Shown here one piece after another: positions 37,401 through 48,901 of a stretch of DNA of 64,000 bases. The position numbers were made by a program, and so were the translations under genes. How positions within the stretch are numbered: the first letter of the stretch is position 1; every line of letters begins with the position of its first letter. The notes under the pieces are model-generated. The model worked only from the letters and a program-made list of their open reading frames with translations. It was not told where the DNA came from and ran no database searches. Source of the DNA: Chiridota heheva (Eukaryota > Echinodermata > Holothuroidea > Apodida > Chiridotidae); contig JAIGNY010002217.1 in the NCBI GenBank assembly GCA_020152595.1, positions 481,001 through 545,000 on the forward strand. Reading direction: 5' to 3'.

Positions 37401-37741
37401 GGAAAGGACAGATTCTCTGAACCTGACGGATACCTTGAATGAATTTGTGAGACATTTAGATCATCGTTCATCTTGGTTCGGCAAATTTTTATAACCCTCA
37501 CCAGTAAACTGGTAAGTACAAAACATATTTTCTTCTATTGCCACCACCCCCCTCCCCCCTCCCACCCTTACACTATTTTGTATGTCATCCGCACAATTTT
37601 GGCACCCATAAAATACCTAGGTATTTGATTGGCTTCAAGATCATTTAATCGAGAACCAAATTCCCGAGGCTCTCCGAAAAAATTCAGGGGTGTTGGTGCC
37701 TGTCAGGTCGGACCAAAAATTGTGACCTTCCGCCGCCCCTG
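34405..37741 (+). mobile_element. hAT-superfamily DNA transposon, decayed
   Basis: The right end, on the minus strand, begins CAGGGGCGGCGGAAGGTC, a hAT-like terminus. The left end has the related CATAGGCGGCGGAACCG at 34405. Just inside each end are copies of GGTC(C/G)GACC words. The 3.3-kb interval encodes a broken transposase with the hAT order: BED/TTF-like zinc-finger region, catalytic region and C-terminal dimerisation domain. No clean 8-bp target duplication was found, and the left terminus has drifted from CAGGG, so the exact left boundary is uncertain. Confidence 0.75.
35162..37494 (+). pseudogene. Broken hAT transposase (ZMYM1 / P52rIPK-like type)
   Basis: The coding signal is spread over at least three frames. 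Segment 35162-35560 starts MSILLYLKKC, has a Ser/Asp/Glu-rich leader, and then FQPKWFDRYPWLHCNGCDDA with later Cys residues, a TTF-type zinc-finger-like block, and KAFIEKGFTN. A frame change at about 35550 is followed by FKNHEKIKCHKEAVER (35570-35640), the His/Cys end of that block. Segment 35940-36485 has FFSLMIDEATDTSNKEQAVI, with the first catalytic Asp of hAT/DUF4371 proteins, and CRGQCYDGASNMSG with IHCYGHSLNLA. Segment 37270-37494 has ATSERSFSALRRLKSYLSST, the hAT dimerisation signature. Stops and frameshifts at about 35560, 35820, 36480 and 37305 rule out a functional protein. Confidence 0.85.
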
Positions 37742-40389
37742 AACAGTGTGTTGTACATTGCATTATTAAGGCCTTGACCATCAGGTGCACATGTTCAGAG
37801 CTTGGAAAATTCGCCATGTTTAACTGTTGCAATCGATCGCGGAAATTTTAAACTTAAACTTGCAGTTCTACACAGCCCGGCCCTTTCAGCAATTTTCTAG
37901 GCAATTTTGCTGTAACAAAATGAAGATGGAGCTCCATTTTTACCAATTATTATTGACTGAAGGTATTTTTAAAACATTCTGAAAGGTATTTCGTGCTGTC
38001 TGAATCATTGAACTTGGGCCTAGGGCCTAGTGTTAGAACTAGTGTATGGGCCTACATCGTGAATTCAGAGTTAGTTCATCAATGACTAAGTGATAACTAA
38101 CTTGTGTGCTTGCCAAATAATGAATTTTACTATGTTAGAACAGTAAAATAAGTTTTTAGTATGAAATATTAAGAAACGAAAGACAAAAATAAAGACATGA
38201 TTTTTTGACATTTATTCACTTAATTTTTCTGTCATAAAGTAGCCCCTTCTCACATGTGTCATATGTGGTACTTCTTGTATTTTGATCATTCATGTATCTG
38301 CTTATGTATTCATCTTGTATTAAGGTATTTTCGTTTGCTTATTGTTGATGATGGTATTTTGTTTCTTAGCTTAGAATTTATTTATTCAGTATAGCTTTGA
38401 TGGTGGATGGAATTAGCACAGGGCATCAACCTATACTTATTTATTACCCCATTAGTTATTGTGGTTCTCCCTGTACTATTTCAATGTCAGAATTGTTCAC
38501 TTTTGAGATAATTATCCCATTTGTTCTGATTTTGCCTGTAATCACTGGCTGTATCTCCTTTACTGACCACAACCACGGTGTCTCTGTGCTGTGTGGTCTG
38601 TCTCTTACTCCATGAGCAATTTATCATTGTCATGGGCTAAATACGTTGGTTTTGCTACATCTTCCTGACCCTGCCCTTTGTGTAATTAAATCACCTATTT
38701 TGAGGTTTCCTTGAACCTATCTTCTCCTTGGCATTTCAGTTGGAGAAGTCACTTGTGATTGGCAGGCATGATGCTCATTTATCTTCCCTAGTAAATTTAA
38801 CCAAAAGGGGTGGGTCCTGAATAAAGTGTCTGTTGCTGATTGGTTTTAAGTTTAACAAGTATTGATATGTGTGTGTGCCTGATTAGCCTAAAGTTATTAG
38901 GACCTAAAGTTATTAAGGGATGAAGTAATATAGGAGAGAGAGCAGAGAGTTCGTGATGAGAGAGTGATGGCTTAGGTTTTTGAGTGGGAGTAAAATTGGT
39001 ACATCAAACAGAGCAATAGATTAGAGCAATGCAATTTCTCGTGTTTGGAGTTTGATTTTGATTAACGGACAACATGTACTTGATGTCTATCTTGTATTAT
39101 TTTACTTGTTTTTTCATTTATGTATAAATGAATGGTGGCAGCGTACCACAAACTCGTAGGAGTTTGTATGACATTTTCTTTCAAAAAACCGGGAAAGGTT
39201 TTTTCGACAGTTTTTATCACTCCCGGACTTCCCGGTTGCAATTGTAGTTACAAATCCTTATGTTGCCAGGATTTTCATACTTTAAATCAATATTTGTTAC
39301 GAGGGATTTTACTCTTGAAACATGTTTTATGAGCAGAAAACAACTTTTCAAGATGTTGATGCTATGTTTGAAGAAAAAAATAAGTGATATTTGAAAATTC
39401 ACTGCTTTTGCTTAAAATTCACTGCTCCTGCTTAAAAGGCACTGTTCTCGGAACAGCGGGAATTTTGACTCCTATCCTTACATATTTTCTTCAATGGAAT
39501 TAGGTTTGTTAGTGTGCAGTATTGTGATTTTTGTGGTGGTTTTCATTCTCTTGAAGTCATTTCTCCATGTGTAATGAGTATTGATTGAACTCTGGTGGTG
39601 TGCGTTTCCTTTCCAGTACCATTTATTTTCCATGAATTTTCGTCTTGCATTTATCAATTGGGATATAAATTTACCACTATCGTTTCCGCTCGTTGGGTGG
39701 AAGCTCTTTGGTCGGGCTGATGCCAGTCGTGTTAGTATGGCTGCCGCCAGTGATGAATGGTCGTCCGAGGGAACGACAAAAACCTATACCCTACTGTACT
39801 GTTTTAAGCCTTGTGTTATAAAACATAGGAAAATCTCTGTTTAAGATCTTTGGGAAAATGAAACCATTTTACTCGGTTTTTTTCTGCCCACAATGCTTAT
39901 TCATGATGTTTAAAGCCCACCCATGTCTTCAAAAACTGTTTTTTACGTTGATTTTAGTTACTTTTATCGAAGTATCTACTGCCCCCATTTTCCCAAAATG
40001 GAATAGACTTCAAATAAAACTTTAAAAAAACATCATAAAAATATCAGCTATGACAAAAATAAGATAAATAAAAGCAACAAAATCTTCTTGAAATGTTATG
40101 GGTTGAGCTTTAACATCATTGATGTCTAGTTTGGTTTCGTGCTCTCTTGATGGCAAGACAGGTGTTCAAGATATATGGACAGGTAGCAACAGCTATAAAC
40201 CATTAAACAACAATCATCAAAATTGGTTTATAAGTGACTGTTTTACAACATTTTAAATTTTCAGGCTATATAGATGATATGCAAATTTTATTGAAAATTT
40301 GTGACCTCACAATAAGAAAACCTACTGATTTCCTTTTGTTAACTTGTTGTTTTTCAATCCTCCACCAACATTATTTGAATGAGAGCAAT
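37742..40389. other. Intergenic DNA, no gene recognised
   Basis: Short open frames without domains. A small direct repeat, AAAATTCACTGCTTTTGCTT then AAAATTCACTGCTCCTGCTT, lies near 39394-39435. Region 40163-40320 has inverted similarity to the dispersed repeat at 22010-22510. Confidence 0.5.
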
Positions 40390-40728
40390 CAGGGGCGTAG
40401 GAACCGGGGCCAAGGCCCCCTCAATTATTTCATTAGGGAATGGCAAGTATCCCCCTCTTAATAATGAAGGTCTGGCAAATTGATTTGAAGAGTCAGATTC
40501 CATTCATATTTGAAAAATTTCCTTTATTTTCGTGAAATTTCTTTCAATTTTCGGTGTTCCTCAATTGTCCGAATATTTTCTGGAAATGTAGCATAATATT
40601 TTTATGGAATTAAAAATCCCCCCCCTACTCTCCTTTACAAATAGTTTTTGGATATTAGAGACTTGTATACATTTGTTGGGACGAAATCAAATCTGACCCC
40701 CAATGTGAAATATTTTCCTACGCCGCTG
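40390..40728. mobile_element. Non-autonomous element with hAT-like inverted ends
   Basis: The left end is CAGGGGCGTAGGAACC and the right end is TTTTCCTACGCCGCTG, an imperfect inverted pair of about 14 bp beginning with CAG. It is 339 bp long with no coding sequence. No exact 8-bp duplication flanks it. Confidence 0.55.
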
Positions 40729-41187
40729 AAGCAGTTGAATACGGCCAAGAGGTTTTTAATCTCCATCATGATATACCCTCAACCATAGGAAAACAGTTTA
40801 ATGATTTTCAGTGACTAAAAATTTTCAGTGACTGAAATTTCGTAAAAAATAAAGCATTTTGGCTTCACTTCCATACACCACAAAATTACTTTCATGGGGT
40901 ACAGGGCCGTAACTCACAGGGGAACATAGGGGAGTAGAATTGAAGAAAAAATCAGTTAATTTTTTTTTTTGAAAAAAATTGCCTTGTCGTCAAGTTACGC
41001 ATACAAATTTATATCCCCACTCCCACACACACACGCTTTCAAGGTGATAATTACGGCCATGTAGGGTACTGAAATAAGTATGTGTGTATCACTTTTGATG
41101 TATTTGCGGCTACTCAAATTTCTTGGAAAATCTACGCATCCATACTTTCGCATAGCATTATAATACATTTTTAAAATCCCATATACC

Positions 41188-41898
41188 AGTCCGAAAGAAT
41201 GCCTATTAATAGGAACATTTATAACACACGAGAATATTGAAGTCATGCAGCCATATTGTTCAGATGTTGCGATAAAATGTCAGTTTTAGTTTATGTACTT
41301 GAAATATTAAAGGAGCACTAGACCCAAAGTGAGGGCGCTTGTTTTTGTGAATTTTACAGATATATCATCCACAAAAGATTAATAAACGTCATGCATGCAT
41401 AGCCCACAGAAGATGTGGGGCAAAGGTTACTTGAATATTCATATTAACCTGAAATTGGCTATACCGTTTCGTGTTAGATAAGCATTTGATTTTGGCCCAT
41501 AAAAATACGCCCTCACATTTCGGTCTAGTGCTTTAAAATCATTGTGTTGAAAAACATTTGAATTTTCAAAATGGCCGTTTCGCGCCCAAAAGCCTAGCTT
41601 TATTCTGTATTTTTTTTTAATATTTCGAAAACGGCGTGGTGAACATATCAAATGGAAGTGGAAAAGTTGTAGCCATGACAGTAATCAAGGTATTTTCATA
41701 AGCTTTAAATGTTCACTAGCTTGCAAAGATATTTTTCCCAAACGTATTTCAAATTTGAAAATGTAACATTGCATAAGGCTTTAACGTTAGGATAGCAAAG
41801 GATCATGGGAAATATCAAAAATGGCGGCTTCCATGTAGCAAAATGTTCCCATTAATAGGAACATTTATGTTACCATTAATAGGCATGCTACCGGACTG
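41188..41898. mobile_element. MITE family M2, copy 1 (carries a nested insertion)
   Basis: The ends are inverted: CAGTCCGAAAGAATGCCTAT...TAATAGGAACATTTA on the left and the inverse, ending AATAGGCATGCTACCGGACTG, on the right. TATAC flanks both sides and may be the target duplication. The body matches 45473-45951 over its length, apart from a 222-bp insert at 41311-41532. Non-coding. Confidence 0.8.
41311..41532. mobile_element. Nested MITE (family M3) with TTAA duplication
   Basis: It begins AGGAGCACTAGACCCAAAGT and ends CATTTCGGTCTAGTGCT, inverted. TTAA lies on both sides (41307-41310 and 41533-41536). The related element at 45473 lacks it at the matching place (GAAATATAAAATATAATTGT), so the boundaries are supported by an empty site. 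Confidence 0.85.
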
Positions 41899-41910
41899 TA
41901 TACATTGTCT

Positions 41911-42145
41911 ACTAACTGTGGTGTAGCGGTTATCATACATGTCTACAGACCACGAGGCCCTGGGTTTAAGCCTGGATGGTGACATTGACTTGGTTGTCGA
42001 TGTTATGTTAGGTACGTCGTACCTGTGTTCTCGTTCAGGTCGTATTAGGCGTTTCGTGATAACATTGTTACTATCATAACCGAATACGCAGGCGACGACC
42101 CGTCATTTTAAATGTGTGTTCACTCGTCGTTGTCGGCTGTATACA
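41911..42145 (+). mobile_element. tRNA-derived SINE (family S1)
   Basis: An A-box-like GTGGTGTAGCGGTTATC lies at about 41918 and a B-box-like GGGTTTAAGCC at about 41962, followed by the family body (ACATTGACTTGGTTGTCGAT, ACGTCGTACCTGTGTTCTCG). It inserted just outside the right end of the M2 MITE. Confidence 0.75.
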
Positions 42146-42469
42146 TTCCTTTCTCGATTAAGGTACAACGAGGAAACCCAATATCTGTTTCTGTTTTACG
42201 TTTGTTGCTGGTGTGTTACAAAAAGATTATGCATATCATGTGTGGTCTGAAGTCAAAGATATACTTATAGCTGTAGTGTTATATGATACATAAATGCATT
42301 CGATTTCACCAAAATCAACTATTTGCATGTTTGTTTGTTTGTTTGATGAGGGCTTTAACGTCACCACGACAACGACGGTCAAGTTGTGCCTGAGAGTTCA
42401 GATCATTCTAGAGGTAGGAAGGAAAGGAAACGGGGGAGAATGAGATCAATTCAAGAACAAAAGGTCAGA

Positions 42470-43330
42470 AAATTGTGATCGAGAAGGGAGGTGCATGGTT
42501 GAAACAAAAACAAAGTAGAGAGGGGTGGAAGAGGAGAATTAAATATGGTTGTAGAGGAAAGCATGATGAAGAGGAGATAATTTTACCCGGAGGATTTTTC
42601 TGGAAAAACTCAGCAATTGAGTTGTGGGGAGCGAGGGAAGGTCTGGGAAGGCTGTACAGGGGGCAAGCAAGGAGAACGTGATGGATTGTAAGGGTGCAGT
42701 GGCAATTGTTGCAGAGGGGTTGGGGAGTCAATAAGGAAATGGGAGTGAGTAAGGTGGGTGTGACCAATTCTAAGACGGGTGATATGAATGTTGTCGATAC
42801 GAGAGAGGTTGTTGATGGTGGATTTGATCGGAATTGTAGGCTGGATGACATGAAGTTTGTTATCTATTTGGGAGTTCCATGAGGTTTGCCAGCGGTCACG
42901 AACAAGGGAAGCGATAAGCGTTTTGATGTCAGAAAGGGTTTTGGGGGAAAGAGGTAGGGAGGATGTTGAGGGCACGCTTAGCGGCTGCATCAGCCCTGTC
43001 ATCGCCAGGGATGCCAACATGACTGGGTATCCAGAAAAAAAGAACACCTTTTCTCCAGAGGGTGGGAGAAAGGAGTGTCTGGAGGAGGGGGTGGCATGTA
43101 AGGTTATCCCATTTAAGATTAAGTAAAGAAGTAAGAACAGCCTTTGAGTCGGAGAAAATGGCAAAGTGGCTGAGCGGAGAGTAACTCAATAAAGTTGAGG
43201 GCGAGGAGAATGGACTCAGCCTCGGCTGAAAGGATGGATGAGTTAGTCGGGAAGTCTGCTACTGAGGGTGATGTCTTGGATGACGGCAGCAGCAGCTGCC
43301 TGTAACATAAGCAAACATCACGACCATAAT
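42470..43330 (-). mobile_element. Non-LTR retrotransposon remnant (RNase H and C-terminal region, I-type group)
   Basis: Reading on the minus strand from 43330: NSSILSAEAESILLALNFIE, then FAIFSDSKAVLTSLLN with the RNase H DSK motif, then FFWIPSHVGIPGDDRADAAA, the PSHVGIPGN(E/D)RAD signature with its Asp. After a frame change, about 42930-42730 reads the post-RNase H tether (SQIDNKLH, ITRLRIGHTHLTHSH). After a second change comes CNNCHCTLTIHHVLLACPLY, the C-terminal CCHC-like knuckle. This order (RNase H, then a CxxC...H...C end) fits the I/Tad/Ingi-type LINE groups. Reverse transcriptase and endonuclease are absent, so it is a 5'-truncated, frameshifted copy. GC content is higher than the flanks. 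Confidence 0.75.
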
Positions 43331-43711
43331 GAAGAAATGTTGTTATGTTGTATTAAGATGTCTGTGTGCACAGCATTGGCGAATCTAGAAGGGGTATGAC
43401 CAGGCATGTAGCAAGATTTTTCTCAGGTTGTGGGGAAAACTGGCATTTCGAGAGGGGCATTGTAATAGAAGTTCCCTTCATGGGGGGCAAAGTCGCAAAA
43501 TAAAATTTGCTACCAAAGGAAGTGGCGGACATGAAAAAGTTACTCAACGATACAAACATCACCATGTATACAAAAGATGGAAAACCTTGGGGCAATGCCA
43601 CCTTTGCACCCCCCCCCCTCCACCCTACCGCCCACTTAAAAACATATTACTCCTATCATGTCCGTTTCCTCTTTTTTTGCTTGATTTCATGCATACCTTC
43701 GAGTTCTTACT

Positions 43712-43950
43712 AAAGGGTAGGTATCGTCCCATAAAAATTAAAAGTGAACGCCACTGCTGGCAACGTCACTTCCGGTTGCCAAGGTCGTCTATTGATTGCG
43801 AGAAATATGCAATGTTATCGATAACACATCCACCGGACCGAACATAAAGGCATACGTGTGTTATCGATAACATCACAGATTGTTTGCAATCAAAAAGGAA
43901 AATAGAAAACTGGAAGTGACGTTACCATCGAAGGAACGATACCTTTCCTA
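43712..43950. mobile_element. MITE family M4, copy 1
   Basis: Inverted halves: AAAGGGTAGGTATCGTCCCA on the left and GGAACGATACCTTTCCTA on the right. Each half carries AACGTCACTTCCGG or its inverse (a CRE-like TGACGT core) and GTTATCGATAAC near the centre. Copies 2 and 3 lie at 44065-44566 and 57896-58166. Confidence 0.75.
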
Positions 43951-44064
43951 CAGACGTACGCCAAGAGTTATACATATTATTGGAAAGATTTTGTTGGTAC
44001 AATGGTCTTTTAAGTTGAATTTCGATAAAAAGTTTTTCTGTTTCTCAGTTATGACGGATTGAAA

Positions 44065-44566
44065 AAAAGGTATCGTCTCATAAATAAATTCCGAAGTTAA
44101 CGCCACCGTCTGACCGTGCTAGGAACGTCACTTCCGGTTTTCTATTTTCCTTATTGATTGCGATAAATCTATAATGTTATCGATAACAAATGCAGACCCA
44201 TATGTTCGTTCCTGTGGATGTGTGATCGATAACATCGCAGATTCCTCGCCATCAATATGGGAAATTGAAAACCGGAAGTGACGTTACCAATACGGCGGTG
44301 TTCGCTTCTGAAAATTCATTTGGTTGGAAATGTGACCTGAGGTCATCAGACCACATAGCAACCGCGCGCATTCACCTCGCACTGGAGTGAAAACAAAGCG
44401 ATCAGCTGTTTGTTTACAGGCCATACGTACTGCACACAGTAAACGCATACGGACTTGCCCACGTGTATCGCGCAAAGGTTTATTGGCACTCCAGAAAATG
44501 ACGTCATCTCCCAGAAGTGAGGTGTCACCAACCAAGTGAATAGTTATGGGACGTTACCTTTGTTTT
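44065..44566. mobile_element. MITE family M4, copy 2 (with extra sequence in right arm)
   Basis: Left end AAAGGTATCGTCTCATAAAT, right end TTATGGGACGTTACCTTTG. The inner blocks AACGTCACTTCCGG, TGTTATCGATAACA, GATCGATAACATCGCAGA and CCGGAAGTGACGTTACC are kept. Between about 44290 and 44535 there is about 245 bp not found in the other copies, perhaps a nested insertion. Confidence 0.65.
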
Positions 44567-44968
44567 AAGGATTGTGTTAATTAGGGGTATGACAAAGACT
44601 CTAATGGATTGGTCAGATTTTACTGCACCCTTCAAAAAAAAACTAGATTTTACAGCACCCTTTAAAGAAAAACAAAACTTACATAAGAAAATACCATGTC
44701 GTCAACAGGTCAAGAAAATATTTGCACGGGGAGTGGGGATGGGGGTTATATATTATTTTTGATCTACGGGGCTATATATTATTTCCGATCTTTAGGCTTT
44801 TTCCCCCATGAGATGAAGTGCCGTCTCTTTTTCGCAACATTAAAATCATGGCGCCGCCAATGCATGCAAATATTATAAGCTATAGATACAATTCATCTTT
44901 GCGAATTTTTTAAGGGCTGCTATGCTAGAAGCGCCACCACCAATGTATGCATGTGATGATATAAGGAA

Positions 44969-45045
44969 TGTCAAAGGATTCGTGTGTTGAAGGTATATGT
45001 ATAGGTTGTCAAAGGATTCGTGTGTTGAAGGTATATGGATAGGTA
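44969..45045. repeat. 38-bp direct duplication
   Basis: TGTCAAAGGATTCGTGTGTT followed by GAAGGTATATG occurs twice, at 44969 and 45007. Confidence 0.9.
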
Positions 45046-45472
45046 TCAACATGAGCAATGTACTCAAATCCGTGCAAACAATTAAATGCGCGCAATATTT
45101 TGTGACCTCAGAATGGTATGATAAGTAGAAAACTGTTTTTGTTAATTTACTATTTTTCGGTCTTACGGTCCAAATATTTTGAATGGGAAAAATTGGCAAT
45201 AGTGAACGTGAAATTTAATATTATTATAACCTTTACTCAGATTTAGCTCAAGTTGAGAACCTTTGATATTTGAAATTTGGGAAAGAAATTAAAGAATTAC
45301 ATTTACATTAAATAATTTAGCTGCATGTATTCCTGTTCATACATCATCATATTTGACAAACTTATATTTTTTGTTACCTAAAATCTATATGTGGCCATTA
45401 AAAGAATGTTCTAAACAAAAATGCTCTTTCATCTGAATAAAATCTTTACCTGTCTTTTGGAGTTCCGTGCTT

Positions 45473-45951
45473 CAGTCCGGAATCGTGCCTATTAATAGAA
45501 ACATTTACAACACACGAGAATATTGAAGCTAAGCAGCCATGTTGTTTAGATACTGCGATAGAATATTAGTTTCTAATTTATGTACTTGAAATATAAAATA
45601 TAATTGTGTTGAAAAATATTTACATTTTCATAATGTCCGTTTCCCGCCTAAAAGCCTAGCTCTATTGTCTATTATTTCTAATATTTCGAAAACGGCGTGG
45701 TGAACATATTAAATGGAGTAAGAAAGTTTAACCATGACAGCAATGAAGGCATTTTCATGAGTTTCGAGTTTTAAGCAAAGATATTTTTCCCAGAGGTATT
45801 TAAAATTTGAGATATGTAACACTGCATAAAGCTTTAACGTTAGGATAGCAAAGGATCATGGGAAATATTACAAAATGGCGGCTTCCATGTAGCAAAATGT
45901 TCCCATTTTTAGGAACATTTATGTTCCCATTAATAGGCATGCCGCCGGACT
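45473..45951. mobile_element. MITE family M2, copy 2 (empty site for M3)
   Basis: The ends are CAGTCCGGAATCGTGCCTAT and, on the right, AATAGGCATGCCGCCGGACT. Colinear with 41188-41898 (shared words ATATTTCGAAAACGGCGTGG and AGGATCATGGGAAATAT) but without the 222-bp nested element. Confidence 0.8.
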
Positions 45952-47700
45952 AGTGGTTTAAATGAAGGTAAGTTGGCCAAAACATGAATCTGCATGTTTT
46001 TACACAGCAGGGTAATTGGTCAAATCACACAGCGATTGTGCGCTACATGACTGCATGAGATCTGTTTTTACATCAGCGCGAAGCACCGTTGGAGCAGAGG
46101 GATCTATGGGGGCCTATAGATAACAAACACCAAAAATGATATAATGGAAAACAAAAACTTTATTCAATATGAAAAGAATCATGTACAACCTTTACGAGTA
46201 AAAAATGTCCTAACTCTTTCGCATCACTGTATACAAAGAATATTTACATTAATAAACAAATTAGATTTTGACTGAAGATATAATGTACAAAAATGTCTTC
46301 AAATTACTTTTACCTCCCAACCCTTCCAGCAGTGGGGGCGCCAGGATTTTGATGCTGGGGGTAGAGCAAAAGCCTATACAAATCGGACAAAATATGTCAC
46401 TTTACAAACCTTTATGGGGGAAAAGGGGGGGAAAATCGGTCTCCTGAGAGAAAAGACTGAGGGTGTGAAAAAGTCGCAAAAACAAATTAATTTTGTTGAC
46501 ACGTCACCATTTTGTTGTCAAACGAGGAAAGGCACCAAATACATTAGATTCTGGATGAGTATAAACTGATGTGAGCAAATTTTCAGCAAATTAAACTTGA
46601 CCCAGAATTTCCTTCCTTCTCCATAATTTTTGTTTACATAGGTCTAATTCAGGAGGGAAATAATGACAGTCTCACGTTGTTTGCGTTTGCAAAAATGTCT
46701 TTTTGTCAAACTAATCTTAAAGCTATATATGAACAGACCTCTGAAGGCATAGGCAAGGGGTGGCGAAGTTGGTGGCATTTCGCCATTTTTTTCCAAATGT
46801 ATATCTCTTGTATGCTCACGTTTTGGTATCTTGGTGATTCCCGCCACTTTTAGTGGGCAAATTTGTGTTTGCGACTCCCCCCCCTTCCCTCCCACCACCC
46901 TCACACTATCGGTTGCCAAAATCCGCCCATGTCTGAAGTGTACTTGGCCTGACTACGTCCCCTTAAACAATCGTCAGACGGAGGAAATTTGAAATTAATT
47001 TTTGACCTGTTTGGTATAAATGTACAAATTGAATTTTTCCTCCAAGTTGAACTCCGTGGCACATAAGCATGCAAACTGTTTCACATGGAATGGCAACATC
47101 ATTGTTAACCATTTTCAGAGCTTCCTTTGAAAAGTGCTCATGAATTCACCCACAATTCCTTGCTGTCACCGATTTGGCAAGAATTGTTCAAAATAAAAAA
47201 ATACCCGTCATAAATATAAGTAAGGGTGCAAAGAATTACAATACTCTATGTTAGAAGTACCCAGAGTAAAGCTAGGCAACTTATAAGCATGACCATAATC
47301 GATTCCGGTGTCCGCCGTATTCCGCTGTCTTTTAAAAACATGCAGTTTGCGTCGTCGACGGTATCAATGCAAATTTGGTGCAATATGTCTCTGAAAAATA
47401 AGAAAAGTTTTTATTTTGTTTAAAAAAGAGCACAAATTACAGTAATTAAGAAAAACTAAGGGCACAGAAAATGACGTTTAAAATGTGGGTTTTATATGGC
47501 CCTGAGTCTTGGTGGTGCCACTGTCTTCCTGGTCTTGATCTGCCCTTTGGGCGATTGGCCGAATGCCCGAAAGAAAAGAAAAAGAAAAAAAAACCTATCC
47601 GCTGAAGCCGGACGGTGAAGCGCCTTGAAGTAATATAAAAGGCACTGACAGTAACCAAACAGGCCCGTGTACTCTTTAGGGCCATTTTTATATCCAGGAT
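45952..47700. other. Intergenic DNA, no gene recognised
   Basis: Contains C-rich and G-rich patches near 46420 and 46880 and a segment near 47610-47650 (AAGCGCCTTGAAGTAATATA, AAAGGCACT) that resembles the 3' tails of CR1/L2-type LINEs and their SINEs. This last resemblance is weak. Confidence 0.45.
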
Positions 47701-47940
47701 GGGCAATTCCTTTCTGTCCCTCTTGCTATCATGACCGGGCCCTTCAATCATAAGTCTGGCTCAACAAAAAGATAAATAAATGGGCCGTTCCTTTCTGACC
47801 CTTGCTACCATGATGGGGACCCCATCAGTCATATTTCGGGCCCACCAAAAAGATCAATATATTGGCCCTTCCTTTCTGTCTCTTGTTATATTAATAGGCC
47901 CTCCAATCATAAGTTGGGCCCACTAAAAAAATAGATTTAA
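47701..47940. repeat. 81-bp tandem repeat, three diverged copies
   Basis: The units start near 47701, 47782 and 47864. Each has GGGCC(x)TTCCTTTCTG, CTTGCTA-CATGA, ATCA-T-AT/AAG, GGGCCCACCAAAAAGAT. Confidence 0.7.
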
Positions 47941-48025
47941 TAATTAATATTGAGGTTCCGTTCCGATACCCACCAAAATAGGTATCTAAACGGATTCCCA
48001 TTCTCAGCCAGGAAAGCCTGAAAGT

Positions 48026-48438
48026 CAGGGGTGTAGCAAGATTTCAAATCGTGAGGGCACGACCTCTTAGGGGACACTTCTCCAGCCATGTGCCCCATCC
48101 TAATCTGTAGATAGTGAGCCCAACACAACAAAGTAAAGTAAAAGGGCGCTTCATTTTTAATAAATTCCTACTATTGGGACAGTAATAGAGGGACACTTTT
48201 CACTTTCAAAAGGGGTACTTTTCATTTTCAAAAGGCGCATTTTTGTCATTTTCGGAAAAGTAAGGGGGGGGGGGAGGGCTCCCAGTTCCTGCACCTATAC
48301 TGAAAGTGCTGATTTCCGGCATCTAGGCGTTTCAAATATCAAAAATTGCTCATCTCAGCACCAAACATAGTGGGGCTGGGGTTAATATTGACCATTTGAA
48401 TGGCTGTGCCAGGCCCGATGCCCCTTGCTACGTCACTG
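48026..48438. mobile_element. Non-autonomous element with CAGGGGTGTAGCAAG ends
   Basis: The left end CAGGGGTGTAGCAAGATTTC pairs with the inverse of GCCCCTTGCTACGTCACTG at the right. It is non-coding and resembles the ends of hAT-type MITEs. Parts of its interior (GGGGCACTTTTCATTTTCAA) recur at 50540-50680 and 61970-62100. Confidence 0.5.
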
Positions 48439-48511
48439 GCTGCGTGTTTTCTTCCCAGTTGGTTGACTTTTAAAATAAAAAATATGTTCGACGAAATTTG
48501 AGGAAACTCAC

Positions 48512-48533
48512 TCAGCAAATGATGAGGGCCACC
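48512..48533 (-). CDS. ADP-ribosyl cyclase gene, tentative last coding exon
   Basis: On the minus strand the acceptor TTTAACAG (AG at 48535-48534) is followed by G-GTG-GCC-CTC-ATC-ATT-TGC-TGA. In the phase set by the upstream exon this adds R-V-A-L-I-I-C-stop, aligning with the family's segment just before its penultimate cysteine (PRAVLFLLC in Aplysia cyclase). Family members usually continue for about ten residues to one more Cys; here the frame stops at once. The TGA is followed directly by GTGAGT, a consensus 5' splice site. The exon is short, so coincidence cannot be excluded. Confidence 0.45.
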
Positions 48534-48901
48534 CTGTTAAAGGCTAGATATCGTGTTAAGGTGGAGATATGACAGATAAAGCAACTTTCTTGACATGAGA
48601 TTCCCCTTTATCAGAAACATTTCTGATGAGGAGAAACCTTTGATGGAAACAGTAAGTTATCAGAGCACTTTTTTTCGCTTATCAACTTCCCTTCGCCCCG
48701 GATGTTGACCTTTTCTTCAGTAGCGCAACAATAGGTCTAGGGAACCGTGGAGAACTTAGCGTTCGGGCCCTCCTAACAAACATACCGCAGTGTCATTGCT
48801 CGGGGCCCCCAAATCTTGGGGCCTCTGGGATTTATCCACCATTCCCACCCTATTGTTGCGCCAATGCCATTCATGCTTAAAACCCTTTATTCCATCCTCA
48901 C

